A stretch of 64,000 nucleotides of DNA from positions 1,984,001-2,048,000 of the forward strand of contig OY776216.1 of the NCBI GenBank assembly GCA_963675435.1. Direction: 5' to 3'. Below, piece after piece: positions 63,966-64,000 of this stretch (its first letter is position 1; each line of letters opens with the position of its first letter). The notes beneath the pieces are model-generated. The model did not search any database and had not been told where the DNA came from. It saw nothing but the letters and a program-made list of their open reading frames with translations. Source of the DNA: Saccharicrinis sp963675435 (GTDB taxonomy: Bacteria; Bacteroidota; Bacteroidia; Bacteroidales; Marinilabiliaceae). Both the position numbers and the translations under genes were made by a program.

Positions 63966-63978
63966 AGCTCCCTGTAAG

Positions 63979-63993
63979 CGGATCTGTGATCCG
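63979..63993. terminator. Small palindrome after kinase 2
   Basis: CGGATC-TGT-GATCCG is followed by TGTTTTA, just after the kinase stop. A related palindrome (GGATT-TGT-AATCC) follows kinase 1 at 60311. It is either a terminator or a dispersed repeat. Confidence 0.5.
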
Positions 63994-64000
63994 TGTTTTA

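Overview
The window looks like a piece of a low-GC Bacteroidota chromosome, most likely a polysaccharide-degrading Bacteroidales/Marinilabiliales-type organism. The evidence is two SusC/SusD pairs, lipoprotein surface glycan-binding proteins, a hybrid two-component (HTCS) regulator, and runs of secreted glycoside hydrolases. No rRNA, tRNA or CRISPR array was seen. The taxonomic guess rests on gene content only.

Region by region: (a) 1-976 holds the start of a Nudix hydrolase gene, cut by the window edge, and a 358-bp repeat made of 20-21 bp units. (b) 977-23502 is polysaccharide utilisation locus 1 (PUL 1): an HTCS regulator on the minus strand, then on the plus strand a surface glycan-binding lipoprotein, SusC, SusD, GH30, GH5, a two-domain GH43, a methyl-accepting chemotaxis protein and a LacZ-type GH2. 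An IS4-family element with a clean 5-bp target duplication sits between SusD and GH30. A second, nearly identical copy of the 358-bp repeat follows GH2, so PUL 1 is bracketed by direct repeats. (c) 24083-25541 is an IS256-family element, followed by a MITE-like palindrome. (d) 25875-49836 is PUL 2, convincingly a beta-mannan (galacto/glucomannan) locus. GH3, a CE2 esterase, GH27 and an AraC regulator lie on the minus strand. SusC, SusD, two TIG-domain glycan-binding proteins, two GH26 mannanases, a GH130 phosphorylase, a mannobiose/cellobiose 2-epimerase, a GPH-type sugar symporter and a GH5_7-like mannanase lie on the plus strand. (e) 49930-57192 holds an alpha-carbonic anhydrase and a MarR / membrane-fusion / RND pump / outer-membrane-factor efflux operon. 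(f) 57193-64000 holds two paralogous units, each a small uncharacterised protein ending in a shared I-D-P-P-x-K tail followed by a TPR sensor histidine kinase. They are separated by a REP-like repeat cluster around a RAYT (Y1) transposase.

How PUL 2 works together (family knowledge plus gene order): GH26 and GH5 enzymes cut the mannan backbone, GH27 removes alpha-galactose and CE2 removes acetyl groups. SusCD and the glycan-binding lipoproteins import oligosaccharides and the GPH symporter brings disaccharides to the cytoplasm. The epimerase turns mannobiose into mannosyl-glucose, and GH130 phosphorolyses this to mannose-1-phosphate and glucose. PUL 1's substrate is uncertain; GH30 + GH43 + GH2 would suit a galactan/arabinogalactan-type glycan, but this is an inference.

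The most unusual points are: an HTCS regulator lacking its phospho-accepting His and Asp; PUL 1 bracketed by repeats; a chemoreceptor with altered signalling-tip residues inside a PUL; a sugar symporter with a ~140-residue insertion; and the duplicated small-protein/TPR-kinase units, which share a matching upstream palindrome.
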